Shown piece by piece: positions 55,613 through 64,000 of a DNA stretch of 64,000 bases. This DNA is from Pseudoalteromonas sp. T1lg23B (GTDB lineage: Bacteria; Pseudomonadota; Gammaproteobacteria; Enterobacterales; Alteromonadaceae), in assembly GCF_002964665.1 (NCBI RefSeq), contig NZ_PQBZ01000002.1, forward strand, positions 372,001-436,000. Reading direction: 5' to 3'. Position 1 is the first letter of the stretch; every line of letters begins with the position of its first letter. The notes beneath the pieces were generated by a model, which saw only the letters and a list, made by a program, of their open reading frames with translations, made no database searches and had not been told where the DNA came from. Made by a program: the position numbers and the translations under genes.

Positions 55613-56086
55613 TTAGATACAATATTCAATACTGTTTATAAACCAGGTTTTTTCTCCCTCAGGAGTATGAACGCTAAATTCATCGTCTACTTGTTTGCCA
55701 AGTAGAGCGCGCGCCATCGGGGCATCAATGGAGATATAATCTTTACGGTCATATATCTCGTCAGGGCCAACAATTCTAAAGCGTTTGACATCACCTTGTT
55801 CATTTTCTATTTCAACCCAAGCGCCAAAATAGACTTTCCCTGCCTGTTGTTCAGAATATTCAACAATTTTCAGGTCAGGCAAACGCTTGCGTAAATAGCG
55901 TACACGACGGTCTATTTGTCTGAGTAAACGTTTGTTAAACGTGTAATCCGCATTTTCAGAACGATCACCTAAGCTGGCTGCCCACGAAACAATTTTTGTT
56001 ATTTCGGGTCTTTTTTCATGCCAAAGGTGGTCATGTTCTTGTTGAAGTTGTCGATAGCCCTCAGGGGTGATCAGGTTGGTTTTCAT
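55613..56086 (-). CDS. greB: Transcription elongation factor GreB
   Basis: GreB helps stalled RNA polymerase cleave backtracked RNA. The 157-residue protein has the coiled-coil N domain (LITPEGYRQLQQEHDHLW, with the DRSENADYTFNKRLL tip whose acidic residues reach the active site) and the FKBP-like C domain (VYFGAWVEIENEQGD, DAPMARALLGKQVDDEF). The RSENADY form and basic RYLRKRL patch indicate GreB over GreA. It is divergent from ompR with 185 bases between, and lies next to tex as in E. coli. Confidence 0.94.
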   Translation of the reverse strand: MKTNLITPEGYRQLQQEHDHLWHEKRPEITKIVSWAASLGDRSENADYTFNKRLLRQIDRRVRYLRKRLPDLKIVEYSEQQAGKVYFGAWVEIENEQGDVKRFRIVGPDEIYDRKDYISIDAPMARALLGKQVDDEFSVHTPEGEKTWFINSIEYCI

Positions 56087-56271
56087 ATTTTGCTATTTTC
56101 AGGTTCGTGAACGTAATAATACGCGTCAGATTGTACTCAAGGCTATAGTGAATGGCACTCATTATTCAACTTGTAACGTTCGGTAACAAAAGTTCTTATA
56201 TGGTATGGTGTCTAGTTAGGCATTTTTCAATTATATTAAGCCAAGGTGTTTAATAACAAGAAGAACATAGT

Positions 56272-56991
56272 ATGGGAAATGAAACTACCAAGGTGCTGGT
56301 TGTTGATGACGACATGCGTTTACGCAGCCTTTTAGAGCGTTACCTAGTGGAACAAGGGTTTATCGTACGTACCGCTGCAAATAGTGAGCAAATGGATAGG
56401 CTATTGGAGCGTGAAAATTTTCATTTAATGGTTCTTGATCTAATGCTACCCGGAGAGGATGGGTTGTCGATTTGTCGTCGTTTAAGACAAAAAGAGAATG
56501 AGATTCCTATTGTGATGCTAACTGCTAAAGGTGACGAAGTAGATCGTATCATCGGGTTAGAGCTGGGTGCTGACGACTATATTCCCAAGCCATTCAATCC
56601 TAGAGAGTTACTTGCTAGGATCAAAGCGATATTGCGTCGTCGAGCTAAAGAGGTACCTGGCGCGCCTTCTGCTGAAGAAAATGAAGTTGCATTTGGCATA
56701 TTTAAATTGAATTTGGCCACGCGCGAGATGCATAAGGGTGATGAGGTACTGTCTTTGACCAGCGGTGAATTTGCGGTTTTAAAGGCTTTGGTTAGCCATC
56801 CTAGAGAGCCACTCAGTCGAGACAAATTAATGAATTTGGCTCGTGGAAGAGACTATAGTGCACTTGAGCGTAGTATTGATGTACAAGTATCTAGGCTTCG
56901 TCGCATGATTGAAGAAGATGCTGCAAATCCGCGTTACATACAAACAGTATGGGGTCTGGGTTATGTGTTTGTGCCAGATGGTCAGAAATAG
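56272..56991 (+). CDS. ompR: Osmolarity response regulator OmpR
   Basis: A 239-residue response regulator: receiver with Asp12-14 cluster and phospho-Asp56 (VLDLMLPGEDG), Lys near 106 in IPKPFNPRELLARI, and a winged-helix DNA-binding domain with LTSGEFAVLKAL and SIDVQVSRLRRMIEEDAANPRYIQTVWGLGYVF. It is nearly identical in pattern to E. coli OmpR. Together with envZ, 9 bases downstream, it adjusts porin genes to osmolarity. Confidence 0.96.
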   Translation: MGNETTKVLVVDDDMRLRSLLERYLVEQGFIVRTAANSEQMDRLLERENFHLMVLDLMLPGEDGLSICRRLRQKENEIPIVMLTAKGDEVDRIIGLELGADDYIPKPFNPRELLARIKAILRRRAKEVPGAPSAEENEVAFGIFKLNLATREMHKGDEVLSLTSGEFAVLKALVSHPREPLSRDKLMNLARGRDYSALERSIDVQVSRLRRMIEEDAANPRYIQTVWGLGYVFVPDGQK

Positions 56992-57000
56992 TTATTGGCT

Positions 57001-58305
57001 ATGAGTTTATTTCCTAGAAGTGCCTTTGGGCAAACTGTGTTTTTTGTCGGGGCACTGCTACTTTTAAACCAAATAGTGTCCTACATCACCGTCACTCTTT
57101 ATGTCTTTAAGCCCACTTTTGAGCAAGTGAATTTAATGCTCGCTAAGCAGGTTAAAACCGTGTTTATTGATTGGGAGGATGGGGTTGAAGTTAACGATGA
57201 CCTTTCAAATAAGTTCTTTGAGATCACAGGGATCGAGGTGATGACTCAGCGTCAAGCCTATATAAATGGCTTGGATAGAGCGAAAGAGTATAGCTTGCTT
57301 TCGAAGAGTATGTCTGAGCAGTTGAATGGTTCGGCAAGAGTGAGGATCAGCCAAGGCGATCCAATCGTATATTGGGTTGAAGCACCACAAGCTCCGGGTT
57401 ATTGGGTAAGAGTACCGTTAACAGGACTAAGTGAAACCAAGTTAGAATTTTTAGTGTTTTACCTCTCCAGTATTGGTTTTTTAAGTGTGCTAGGAGGATG
57501 GTGGTTTGCACGTCACTTGAACAGGCCACTTAAAGCATTACAAACGGCTGCAGGCCGTGTGGGTGTCGGGGATTTCTCTACTCGTTTAGTTGAAGATGGC
57601 TCCACAGAAGTTATCGAAGTTACTAGAGCGTTCAATCAAATGTCTAAGGGGATTGCGCAATTAGAGAATGATCGCAGACTCCTTATGGCCGGCGTTTCTC
57701 ATGACTTACGCACTCCGCTTACTCGCATTCGCTTAGCCACTGAAATGATGGCTGATGAGGAAGATTACTTAAAAGAAGGGATCATCGCTGACATTGAAGA
57801 TATGAACGCGATAATAGACCAGTTTATTGAGTATTTGCGCCATCATCATAGTGGTAAAATGACCGCAGAAGACATAAATGCGCTAGTTGAAGATGTTGTT
57901 CAGGCAGAGAAAAAACATAAACGCACAATACGGTTTACCCAAGCCGAAAATACCCCTCCTGTACTGATGAATACGGTTGCTCTTAAGCGTGTGGTAACCA
58001 ATATGATAGAAAATGCTATCCGTTATTCTGATGCTGCAATTGAAGTAAGCACGCACTACAGCCCACGAGAAAGGGAAGTTACAATCAAAGTTAAAGACAG
58101 AGGCCCAGGTATTCCAGAGTCGGAGCTTGAAAGTGTGTTTGAACCTTTTAAACAAGGGGACCAAGCGAGAGGTAGTGAGGGGAGTGGTCTAGGTTTGGCA
58201 ATAATCAAGCGTATTGTTACCACTCATGGTGGTAAAGTCCGCTTGAGAAACAGAGAACAAGGAGGATTAAGTGCTGAAGTCGTGTTGCCTACCACAAAAA
58301 GTTAA
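57001..58305 (+). CDS. envZ: Osmosensor histidine kinase EnvZ
   Basis: A 434-residue membrane kinase with segments at about 12-32 and 152-170, a periplasmic domain, HAMP ([18 protein letters not shown]), the H box [20 protein letters not shown] with His234, N box [10 protein letters not shown], and G boxes DRGPGIP and [15 protein letters not shown] at 57001 is favoured over the TTG at 56995; the ribosome site is weak, suggesting coupling with ompR translation. It phosphorylates OmpR. Confidence 0.95.
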   Translation: MSLFPRSAFGQTVFFVGALLLLNQIVSYITVTLYVFKPTFEQVNLMLAKQVKTVFIDWEDGVEVNDDLSNKFFEITGIEVMTQRQAYINGLDRAKEYSLLSKSMSEQLNGSARVRISQGDPIVYWVEAPQAPGYWVRVPLTGLSETKLEFLVFYLSSIGFLSVLGGWWFARHLNRPLKALQTAAGRVGVGDFSTRLVEDGSTEVIEVTRAFNQMSKGIAQLENDRRLLMAGVSHDLRTPLTRIRLATEMMADEEDYLKEGIIADIEDMNAIIDQFIEYLRHHHSGKMTAEDINALVEDVVQAEKKHKRTIRFTQAENTPPVLMNTVALKRVVTNMIENAIRYSDAAIEVSTHYSPREREVTIKVKDRGPGIPESELESVFEPFKQGDQARGSEGSGLGLAIIKRIVTTHGGKVRLRNREQGGLSAEVVLPTTKS

Positions 58306-58323
58306 TAAGGTTAAATCATTGCT

Positions 58324-59082
58324 ATGAACAAACTAGTAGTACTAGGAGCTGGCTGGTTAGGTCAGCCGCTATGCTTGCAAGCAATAGCTCAAGGGTGGCA
58401 AGTTGAAGGTACTCGGACAAGACCCACTCAAAGCAGTGACTTTGAACGCCCGTTTTACCTAGATGAAGGAGTTGTACAGCACCGTATTACGCTACGAGAT
58501 GCATGGTGGCTATGTGCGATTCCACCAAGGGCTCGCAGTGCAGAAAGTAATTATTTAGAGACCCTTGGTCAGGCATTACTTTTGAGCAAAGAGATGGATT
58601 GTAAGGGCTTTTTATTGTGCTCAAGTACGGGCGTTTATAGTGATGACAGTGGGTGCTACAGTGAGCAAAGTGAGACCAGCCTTGCTTCACCAAGACAGCG
58701 AGTGTTGGTTGGTGCCGAGCAGCAGGTTTTGAACCATGGCGGGAAAGTGCTCAGGCTTGCAGGTTTGGTTGGTGAGGGCAGGGAACCTGGACGATTTGTT
58801 TCAGGTAAGCAGTTGCGCAGCTCGTCACAAGGCAGTGTTAATATGGTCCATCGGCAAGACGTGATCAATGCTATATTCACGATGCTTAATTGTTGGGATG
58901 ACGCCCATGATATCTATAATCTGTGTTATCCATCTCACCCGAGCCGTCAAGCTTATTATCAGCAAAAATGTGAGCAATTGGGTACTTTGCCCCCGACCTT
59001 TGCAAGTGATGAGAAAGTAGAGCGGATCATAGACGGTTCGGCAATTTGTCGGTTGGATTTTCATTATCAACATAAAATATAA
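58324..59082 (+). CDS. SDR-family NAD(P)-dependent epimerase, YeeZ-like
   Basis: A 252-residue atypical short-chain dehydrogenase. The nucleotide-binding glycine motif is at the start (VVLGAGWLGQPLC), with GTRTRP after the second strand, SSTGVYSDDSG giving the catalytic Ser-Tyr region, and RLAGLVGEGREPGRF and NMVHRQDVINAI later. E. coli YeeZ is the closest named relative; its substrate is unknown. It follows envZ by 18 bases and may share its transcript. Confidence 0.82.
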   Translation: MNKLVVLGAGWLGQPLCLQAIAQGWQVEGTRTRPTQSSDFERPFYLDEGVVQHRITLRDAWWLCAIPPRARSAESNYLETLGQALLLSKEMDCKGFLLCSSTGVYSDDSGCYSEQSETSLASPRQRVLVGAEQQVLNHGGKVLRLAGLVGEGREPGRFVSGKQLRSSSQGSVNMVHRQDVINAIFTMLNCWDDAHDIYNLCYPSHPSRQAYYQQKCEQLGTLPPTFASDEKVERIIDGSAICRLDFHYQHKI

Positions 59083-59106
59083 ACAACCCTGATATAAATA
59101 CATCAT

Positions 59107-59131
59107 ACGAGGAAAATGTAATCTTCCTCGT
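59107..59131. terminator. Hairpin between convergent YeeZ-like gene and hutC
   Basis: Perfect 8-bp stem ACGAGGAA/TTCCTCGT with a 9-base loop; T-rich sequence on either side is limited, so efficiency is uncertain. Confidence 0.5.
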
Positions 59132-59147
59132 GAAAGAGATGTTACGT

Positions 59148-59861
59148 CTATTTTTTCTTAAAAGTTAAGTGACCACCAAGACGGTATTTACTTCCTGGTG
59201 AAATGAGGCGGGCGAAACTCACTATACCCGCAGAACTCCAAGTCCGGCGGATCACTTGCAAGCAAGGTTCCTCATTAAATAAGCCTAACCATTCACACAC
59301 TTCGCTGCTTGGCATAATTGCTTCTACAGTGTGCCTCGCTTCGGTCAAAGGAGCGACTCGAGATAAATATTCGTGGGGTGTAAAATTGCTGAAGTCTTGC
59401 TGTAAGTAGTCACCTGCCAGAGTGGGGTTTACATAACGCTCTTCCACCTGCAGAGGGGTTTCATTTTCGTTATGGATCAATACACTGCGATATACTTGGC
59501 TGTCGATCTCTACGCCCAATGCTATTGCAATGGGTGCGATAGCTGCGATTGATTCTAACAATAAGACTGTACATGAATAACGGCCATTTCTTAATTGTAC
59601 TTCGTCTGCAATGTTCTTTATTTCAAGTAGTGAAGACTGCGATTTAAAACTCGCAACAAATGTTCCAAGACCTTGGCTGCGAGTTAGTATGCCAGTATCG
59701 GTTAGCTCACTTAGCGCCCGTCTCGCAGTCATACGACTGACTGTAAACTGTTCAGCAAGTTCATTTTCTGAGGGAACCCTTTGGTTTTCTTGCCAGGCCC
59801 CTGCACGAATATTATCAATGATATACTGTTTTATTTGGGCAAATTTAGGTTGTGCGTCCAA
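59148..59861 (-). CDS. hutC: Histidine utilization repressor HutC
   Basis: A 237-residue GntR-family regulator: winged helix at about 8-72 (RVPSENELAEQFTVSRMTARRAL) and a UTRA effector domain with TPLQVEERYVNPTLAGDYLQQDF, SRVAPLTEARHTVEAIMPS and the closing PGSKYRLGGHLTF, which is typical of HutC. Urocanate is the known inducer. The start appears to be TTG at 59861. It is divergent from hutI, with a HutC-type palindrome between. Confidence 0.93.
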   Translation of the reverse strand: MDAQPKFAQIKQYIIDNIRAGAWQENQRVPSENELAEQFTVSRMTARRALSELTDTGILTRSQGLGTFVASFKSQSSLLEIKNIADEVQLRNGRYSCTVLLLESIAAIAPIAIALGVEIDSQVYRSVLIHNENETPLQVEERYVNPTLAGDYLQQDFSNFTPHEYLSRVAPLTEARHTVEAIMPSSEVCEWLGLFNEEPCLQVIRRTWSSAGIVSFARLISPGSKYRLGGHLTFKKK

Positions 59862-59912
59862 TATCCTAGGTACTCAGCTTATTTTTATAAAAATAAAGAT
59901 GGCACACTTATA

Positions 59913-59924
59913 TTGTATATACAA
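59913..59924. promoter_or_regulatory. Probable HutC operator
   Basis: TTGTATATACAA is a perfect 12-bp palindrome containing the TGTA-TACA core known for HutC sites in enteric bacteria and Pseudomonas. It lies between hutC and hutI, 46 bases upstream of the hutI start, where binding could block both promoters. Confidence 0.75.
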
Positions 59925-59970
59925 GTAAGCTTGCTACACTCCTAGCAACTTGATTTTTTCAGAGACTATT

Positions 59971-61200
59971 ATGTTTGATGTAGATTTAGTGATCACCAAC
60001 GCCACTTTGGCCACGATGGATGCCGATATACCTGCACCGTATGGTTTGATAGAGCAAGGGGCTGTGATGATTAAGGATGGAAATATTGTCTGGCTCGGGC
60101 ATATGCAAGATATACCTAAGTTTGATGCTTTGGCGACTCCACTTCACGATGCAAAAGGGCAGTTATTAACCCCAGGTTTAATTGACTGTCATACTCATAT
60201 TTTGTTTTCTGGCAACCGCGCCGCAGAGTTTGAGCAACGTTTAAATGGGGTATCGTATCAACAAATCGCTCAGCAAGGCGGAGGGATTGCAAGTACGGTT
60301 CGAGCAACCCGTGAGGCAGATATTGAAACACTCTTTGTGGTTGGCAAGGAGCGGCTGAACAGTTTATTACGAGAGGGGGTCACCACTGTTGAAAGTAAAT
60401 CTGGGTATGGACTTGATTGCGAAAATGAAATAAAGCTTTTAAAAGTCAACCAGCTACTAAATGAACATCATCCAGTTGATGTGCAGAGTACATTTTTAGG
60501 GGCGCACGCATTACCCCCTGAGTACAAAAACCGGGCAGATGATTATATTACTCTCGTTTGTGAAGAGATGATGCCAAAGGTAGCACAGCAGCAGCTAGCT
60601 GTGGCGGTCGATGTTTTTTGTGAAAATGTAGGTTTTAGTTATGAACAAACCAAACGTGTGTTTACTAAAGCAAAACAGTTGGGCCTAAAAATAAAGTGTC
60701 ATGCTGAACAATTATCAAATCAACATGGTAGTGAATTGGTTGCAGAGTTTGCTGGTTTATCAGCAGATCACATAGAGTACTTAGATGAGCGAGGTGTTAT
60801 TGCAATGGCAAAAGCTGGTACAACGGCTGTTGTATTGCCTGGGGCCTTTTATTTTTTACGTGAAACACAACTGCCGCCGATTGAATTACTGCGAAAGCAC
60901 CAAGTGCCAATGGCAATAGCGAGCGACTTTAACCCTGGCACCGCCCCCTTATGTTCGTTGAGGTTAATGCTTAACATGGCTTGTACATTGTTTAAAATGA
61001 CACCGCTTGAGACATTGCAAGGAGTCACAGTCAATGCTGCTAAAGCTCTGGGGTTGAGTGACCGTGGAGTGCTTAAAGTTGGCATGCGAGCGGATATCGC
61101 TGCGTGGCAAGTAGAGCACCCAGCTCAACTTAGCTACCAATTTGGTGTCAGCGACCTGTCAAATCTATGGATCTCGGGTAAACTTATTAACTACTCATAG
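59971..61200 (+). CDS. hutI: Imidazolonepropionase
   Basis: Third enzyme of histidine breakdown; opens 4-imidazolone-5-propionate to formiminoglutamate. The 409-residue amidohydrolase has metal ligands in [21 protein letters not shown], His in KCHAEQLSN and Asp in [10 protein letters not shown], with [12 protein letters not shown] binding the substrate. ATG at 59971 has AGAG upstream; the TTG at 59950 would add seven residues that lack family character. It should be under HutC control. Confidence 0.95.
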   Translation: MFDVDLVITNATLATMDADIPAPYGLIEQGAVMIKDGNIVWLGHMQDIPKFDALATPLHDAKGQLLTPGLIDCHTHILFSGNRAAEFEQRLNGVSYQQIAQQGGGIASTVRATREADIETLFVVGKERLNSLLREGVTTVESKSGYGLDCENEIKLLKVNQLLNEHHPVDVQSTFLGAHALPPEYKNRADDYITLVCEEMMPKVAQQQLAVAVDVFCENVGFSYEQTKRVFTKAKQLGLKIKCHAEQLSNQHGSELVAEFAGLSADHIEYLDERGVIAMAKAGTTAVVLPGAFYFLRETQLPPIELLRKHQVPMAIASDFNPGTAPLCSLRLMLNMACTLFKMTPLETLQGVTVNAAKALGLSDRGVLKVGMRADIAAWQVEHPAQLSYQFGVSDLSNLWISGKLINYS

Positions 61201-61220
61201 ATTATTATTATGGTGAGTGG

Positions 61221-62984
61221 GTGTTAGTACTAATTTCTACTTGGTTGGCCCCAACTTTTAGTAATGTGAATATCGGTGTTATGTCGCTACTTGAAGCGAT
61301 GCTGCTTGGAGGTGTATTCACAGCAGGCATTATGCTCACTATAGTTGCACGAGAAGCGCTACTAAAAGGGTTGCATGCAGCCCTTTGCGCCATCACCTTA
61401 TTACTATTGTCATTAAACATTCCACTAGCAATATATTTGCTTGCGATCGTATTTGCTGTTTATTTTATTTACTCCCTTTCATTTACTTCTCCTTGGCCAG
61501 CAAGGGTCATTGCAATATGCACATGTTTGTATGCGGTATTATTATGTGGTTACTTACTTGCTCAATGGCCGATAACTCTTACAGCAACAGCTTTGTTCCC
61601 TATATATTTTGGACTTATGTATGCGTTAAGCGATGATTACAACGCTGAGCAGCCTCTCGATAATGAACAAGAGAGAGGTAAAGTTGGCAATGCTCTCGGT
61701 TTGCCAGATAGAGCAAGCTTGCGCCAAGCTTATGAAATCCAGCGTAACCTTGACCCTGGTGCTGCTATATTGGTGGTGATATTCCTCGAGGGAGTAGAGC
61801 AGGTTAATCGACAGCTAGGACGGGAGTTTGGTGATACCTTGCTATCTGAATCGGCAAACCGTATTAAACAGCAACTACATAGTAACGATATTTTTCCTAT
61901 TCCGCACGGAAACTCAGTGTCTAGATTAGCTCATCTAGGAGGGCTTCATTTTGCGTTTGTGTGCCGCCTTGCCCGTTACGAGCATCTTCACGAGCAGCTT
62001 ATTGACGATATACTGCAATGTACTTTACAGCCATTCTTTGTCGGTAATTGCACCCTTGAGATCTCGGCAAGAGCCAGTTATGTGCATTGCGATGAGGAGC
62101 TAGGTCAATTTGATAGTCTTATAGCGTGTGCTTATCTAGCATTAGACAAAATGCCTGGAAGCGCTATTTGTGCCTATCAGCAAAACATGCAAATTTCCCA
62201 AGTAGATCAGCAAATGCGGTTAAGAGAGCTTGCAGATATCGCAATCAATGAGGCATTTGAGATTTATTTTCAGCCAGCATTTACTCATCCAAGTGGAGAA
62301 ATTGCCTATCTGGAATTGTTATTGCGATGGCCACATCCTAAACATGGTCTATTAGATGCAGAGCAATTTATTGATGATGTCCGCTTAGCTGGATTAGCTA
62401 CGCCCGTGGCACACTTCGTTATAGAGCGGGCGGCTGAAATTGCCATGGCATTAAAAATGGAAGATATACAAGTACCATTGACCGTGAACGTATTCGGGCC
62501 TGAAATTTTTCGTGATGGCTTTTTAGATTTTATGGAGCACGTATTATTAGAGCATTACTTACAAGCTGGTGAAATTCATTTGGAGTACCCATCATCTTTG
62601 CTTGAAAATATGGATAAGAAAAGTCAAAGTCGTATCGAAGAGTTACGTCAACTCGGAGTTGATGTTGGTATTGATAGATTTGGAGACTATCCAATTACTC
62701 TCAATAGTCTTGCAGACTTACGAGTTGACTATATCAAATTGTCACCGATTTTAACTCAGCTTCCCAAGCCACAGGGGATCGACAAAGTGCTTACCGATAT
62801 GATAGCGATGCAGCAACTACGTGGTATTAAAGTGATGTGCAAGGGCGTGGAAAGCGAGCAACAGCTAGCACTCGCTAAAAAGTTGAACTGCGATGCAATA
62901 CAAGGACATCATTTAGCTTCACCAATGAATACCAAGAACATCATGAGCTGGTTACATCAGTGGCACTTGCAACGTAACAGCTAA
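61221..62984 (+). CDS. Membrane protein with degenerate GGDEF and EAL domains
   Basis: A 587-residue protein. About five or six membrane segments fill residues 1-135, followed by GGDEF-like (about 160-320) and EAL-like (335-580) domains. GGDEF reads GGLHF, so cyclase activity is excluded. The EAL part has ELLLR, LEYPSS for FEITES, IDRFGDY for IDDFGTG, IKLS for VKID and CKGVES for AEGVE; several metal ligands are lost, so hydrolysis is unlikely. It may bind c-di-GMP or another ligand, or act in protein contact. The start is GTG at 61221, with ATG at 61281 possible. Its stop directly abuts the hutG stop. Confidence 0.83.
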   Translation: MLVLISTWLAPTFSNVNIGVMSLLEAMLLGGVFTAGIMLTIVAREALLKGLHAALCAITLLLLSLNIPLAIYLLAIVFAVYFIYSLSFTSPWPARVIAICTCLYAVLLCGYLLAQWPITLTATALFPIYFGLMYALSDDYNAEQPLDNEQERGKVGNALGLPDRASLRQAYEIQRNLDPGAAILVVIFLEGVEQVNRQLGREFGDTLLSESANRIKQQLHSNDIFPIPHGNSVSRLAHLGGLHFAFVCRLARYEHLHEQLIDDILQCTLQPFFVGNCTLEISARASYVHCDEELGQFDSLIACAYLALDKMPGSAICAYQQNMQISQVDQQMRLRELADIAINEAFEIYFQPAFTHPSGEIAYLELLLRWPHPKHGLLDAEQFIDDVRLAGLATPVAHFVIERAAEIAMALKMEDIQVPLTVNVFGPEIFRDGFLDFMEHVLLEHYLQAGEIHLEYPSSLLENMDKKSQSRIEELRQLGVDVGIDRFGDYPITLNSLADLRVDYIKLSPILTQLPKPQGIDKVLTDMIAMQQLRGIKVMCKGVESEQQLALAKKLNCDAIQGHHLASPMNTKNIMSWLHQWHLQRNS

Positions 62985-64000
62985 TTAATCAGCCTTGCCC
63001 TTGAGATAGCTACAGACAAGCCCACTTAATACCTGACCAGCTTCTAGCATACCTTGATTTAATCCATATGGGTGATTGGCTGGCGCTGCTTCACATAAAT
63101 GTAAGTAGCTTGAACTGGACTGCTGTGCGCCAAGGTAAACAAAATGCTCAGCATCACTTACGTTAAAGCCGCAATTTGTGAAAGCGCTGACAGGCATATA
63201 ACTAATGCTATCTACGTCAACTTCAATCCCTAATGGCGCTTTATTCGCGAAACGATTTAAGCCAATTTCGCAGGCTTTAGTCAGGGAACACTCCCTACTT
63301 ACCTGAATTTCCTGATAGCTGGTAAAACTGAAATTAGCTTTTTTAAGTGCCGTTACTATCGCTTGATTATTTTTTTGCTCGTGTAGGCCTACAACATGGT
63401 AATCGGCCAAAAATGATTGCTCGTAAGCATAATGAAAGCCATTACCGCTATGTCTGCCTTCAAGGGCTCTAAAATCGGCATGAGGATCAAAGTTAATAGC
63501 GTTACATGGTACACCAGTAGTTTGAGAAAGTGCTTTTAATATGCCATAACAGTTATTGTGGCCGCCACCAATAATAATGGGTTCAAGCCCCGCAGCAAAT
63601 ATCATCGCTAAAACATGTGATACTCTAGCGTCTAGCTGTTCGCACAAATTTCTCAAAGCAGTTAATTGTTCTGGATGTGAGTTGTCCAGTTGGTCACTAA
63701 GTTGTTGGAGATCATCACAATCTATTTCGCCAAGCAAAAGCACATTATTCGGTGTCAGAAAGTCATTGCACGGCAGATTCAAAAAGCGTTGTAGGAATGC
63801 TTGCCATCCAAGTGTTGCACCGCCCTTTCCGCAATTAGCTCTGGGACCAAAGTCTTCATTTATGCCCAATAATACATACTTAATACCAAACGCAGCCGCA
63901 TCTTTGAGTGCTGACTGTAATTGTGAATTTGGATCTAAAAATGTGAGTGCTTGCCAAAAACGTTGTTCATTTTCGCGTGTAGTAGTGAGGCTAGTGATAT
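62985..64000 (-). CDS. hutG: Formimidoylglutamase HutG, N-terminus outside the window
   Basis: HutG hydrolyses formiminoglutamate to glutamate and formamide. The frame stays open to the right edge: 63870-63998 still encodes matching residues (RFWQALTFLDPN, SALKDAAAFGIKYVLLGI), so the TTG at 63869 is internal. Arginase-fold metal motifs are present: GGGHNNCYG, NFDPHADFR and EVDVDS. It sits convergent to the membrane signalling gene with no spacer. A HutC box for it would lie outside. Confidence 0.9.
   Translation of the reverse strand, partial: ITSLTTTRENEQRFWQALTFLDPNSQLQSALKDAAAFGIKYVLLGINEDFGPRANCGKGGATLGWQAFLQRFLNLPCNDFLTPNNVLLLGEIDCDDLQQLSDQLDNSHPEQLTALRNLCEQLDARVSHVLAMIFAAGLEPIIIGGGHNNCYGILKALSQTTGVPCNAINFDPHADFRALEGRHSGNGFHYAYEQSFLADYHVVGLHEQKNNQAIVTALKKANFSFTSYQEIQVSRECSLTKACEIGLNRFANKAPLGIEVDVDSISYMPVSAFTNCGFNVSDAEHFVYLGAQQSSSSYLHLCEAAPANHPYGLNQGMLEAGQVLSGLVCSYLKGKAD

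Overview
The window reads as one contiguous, gene-dense chromosomal stretch of a marine gammaproteobacterium of the Alteromonadales, most likely Pseudoalteromonas or a close relative. The basis is protein-level resemblance: queA-tgt-yajC-secD-secF and bioH/comF/nfuA neighbourhoods, a very large PstC with an extra periplasmic domain, a LasA/pseudoalterin-like M23 peptidase, and cox and che clusters of Shewanella/Pseudoalteromonas type. Base composition looks even and moderately AT-rich. I see no prophage, insertion sequence, CRISPR array, tRNA or rRNA. The genus call is inference from memory of these families, not from a database search.

Layout. 1-7.6 kb: end of rlmJ, a PhnA-family protein, a periplasmic solute-binding protein, an EAL-HDOD protein, the ppx-ppk1 polyphosphate operon and a GcvR-like ACT protein. 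7.9-15.6 kb: phosphate block pstC-pstA-pstB-phoU followed by a DUF47 protein and a PiT permease; a strong Pho box precedes pstC and a weaker one precedes ppk1, so phosphate uptake and polyphosphate metabolism may share PhoB control. 15.7-19.5 kb: oxyR, a small membrane protein and a large REC-REC-PAS-GGDEF-EAL protein. 19.7-25.4 kb: queA, a frameshifted tgt, yajC, secD, secF. 25.4-27.2 kb: a lipoprotein and a secreted M23 peptidase.

27.8-35.9 kb: a complete aa3/caa3-type cytochrome c oxidase locus (ctaC, ctaD, ctaG, ctaE, SURF1, a CxxxC membrane-anchored protein, ctaA, ctaB, SCO), with many start/stop overlaps. 36-44.5 kb: a chemotaxis operon STAS-cheY-cheA-cheW-MCP-cheR-cheD-cheB, whose receptor has three PAS repeats and a C-terminal EWEEF tether. 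44.5-53.2 kb: polysaccharide deacetylase, MATE exporter, a small membrane protein, nfuA, an M14 peptidase, comF, bioH, an orphan flagellar-rod-like C-terminal domain protein and a putative HExxH metalloprotease. 53.2-59.1 kb: frameshifted tex, greB, ompR-envZ and a YeeZ-like epimerase. 59.1-64 kb: hutC, hutI, a degenerate GGDEF-EAL membrane protein and a partial hutG; a HutC-type palindrome lies between hutC and hutI.

Most of this is conserved core genome. I did not find a clearly new biological system. The points most worth a second look are the one-base deletions that break tgt and tex, the paired Pho boxes, the orphan rod-like protein next to the HExxH protein, the CxxxC protein in the oxidase locus, and the catalytically degenerate c-di-GMP-type proteins, one of them inside the hut cluster.
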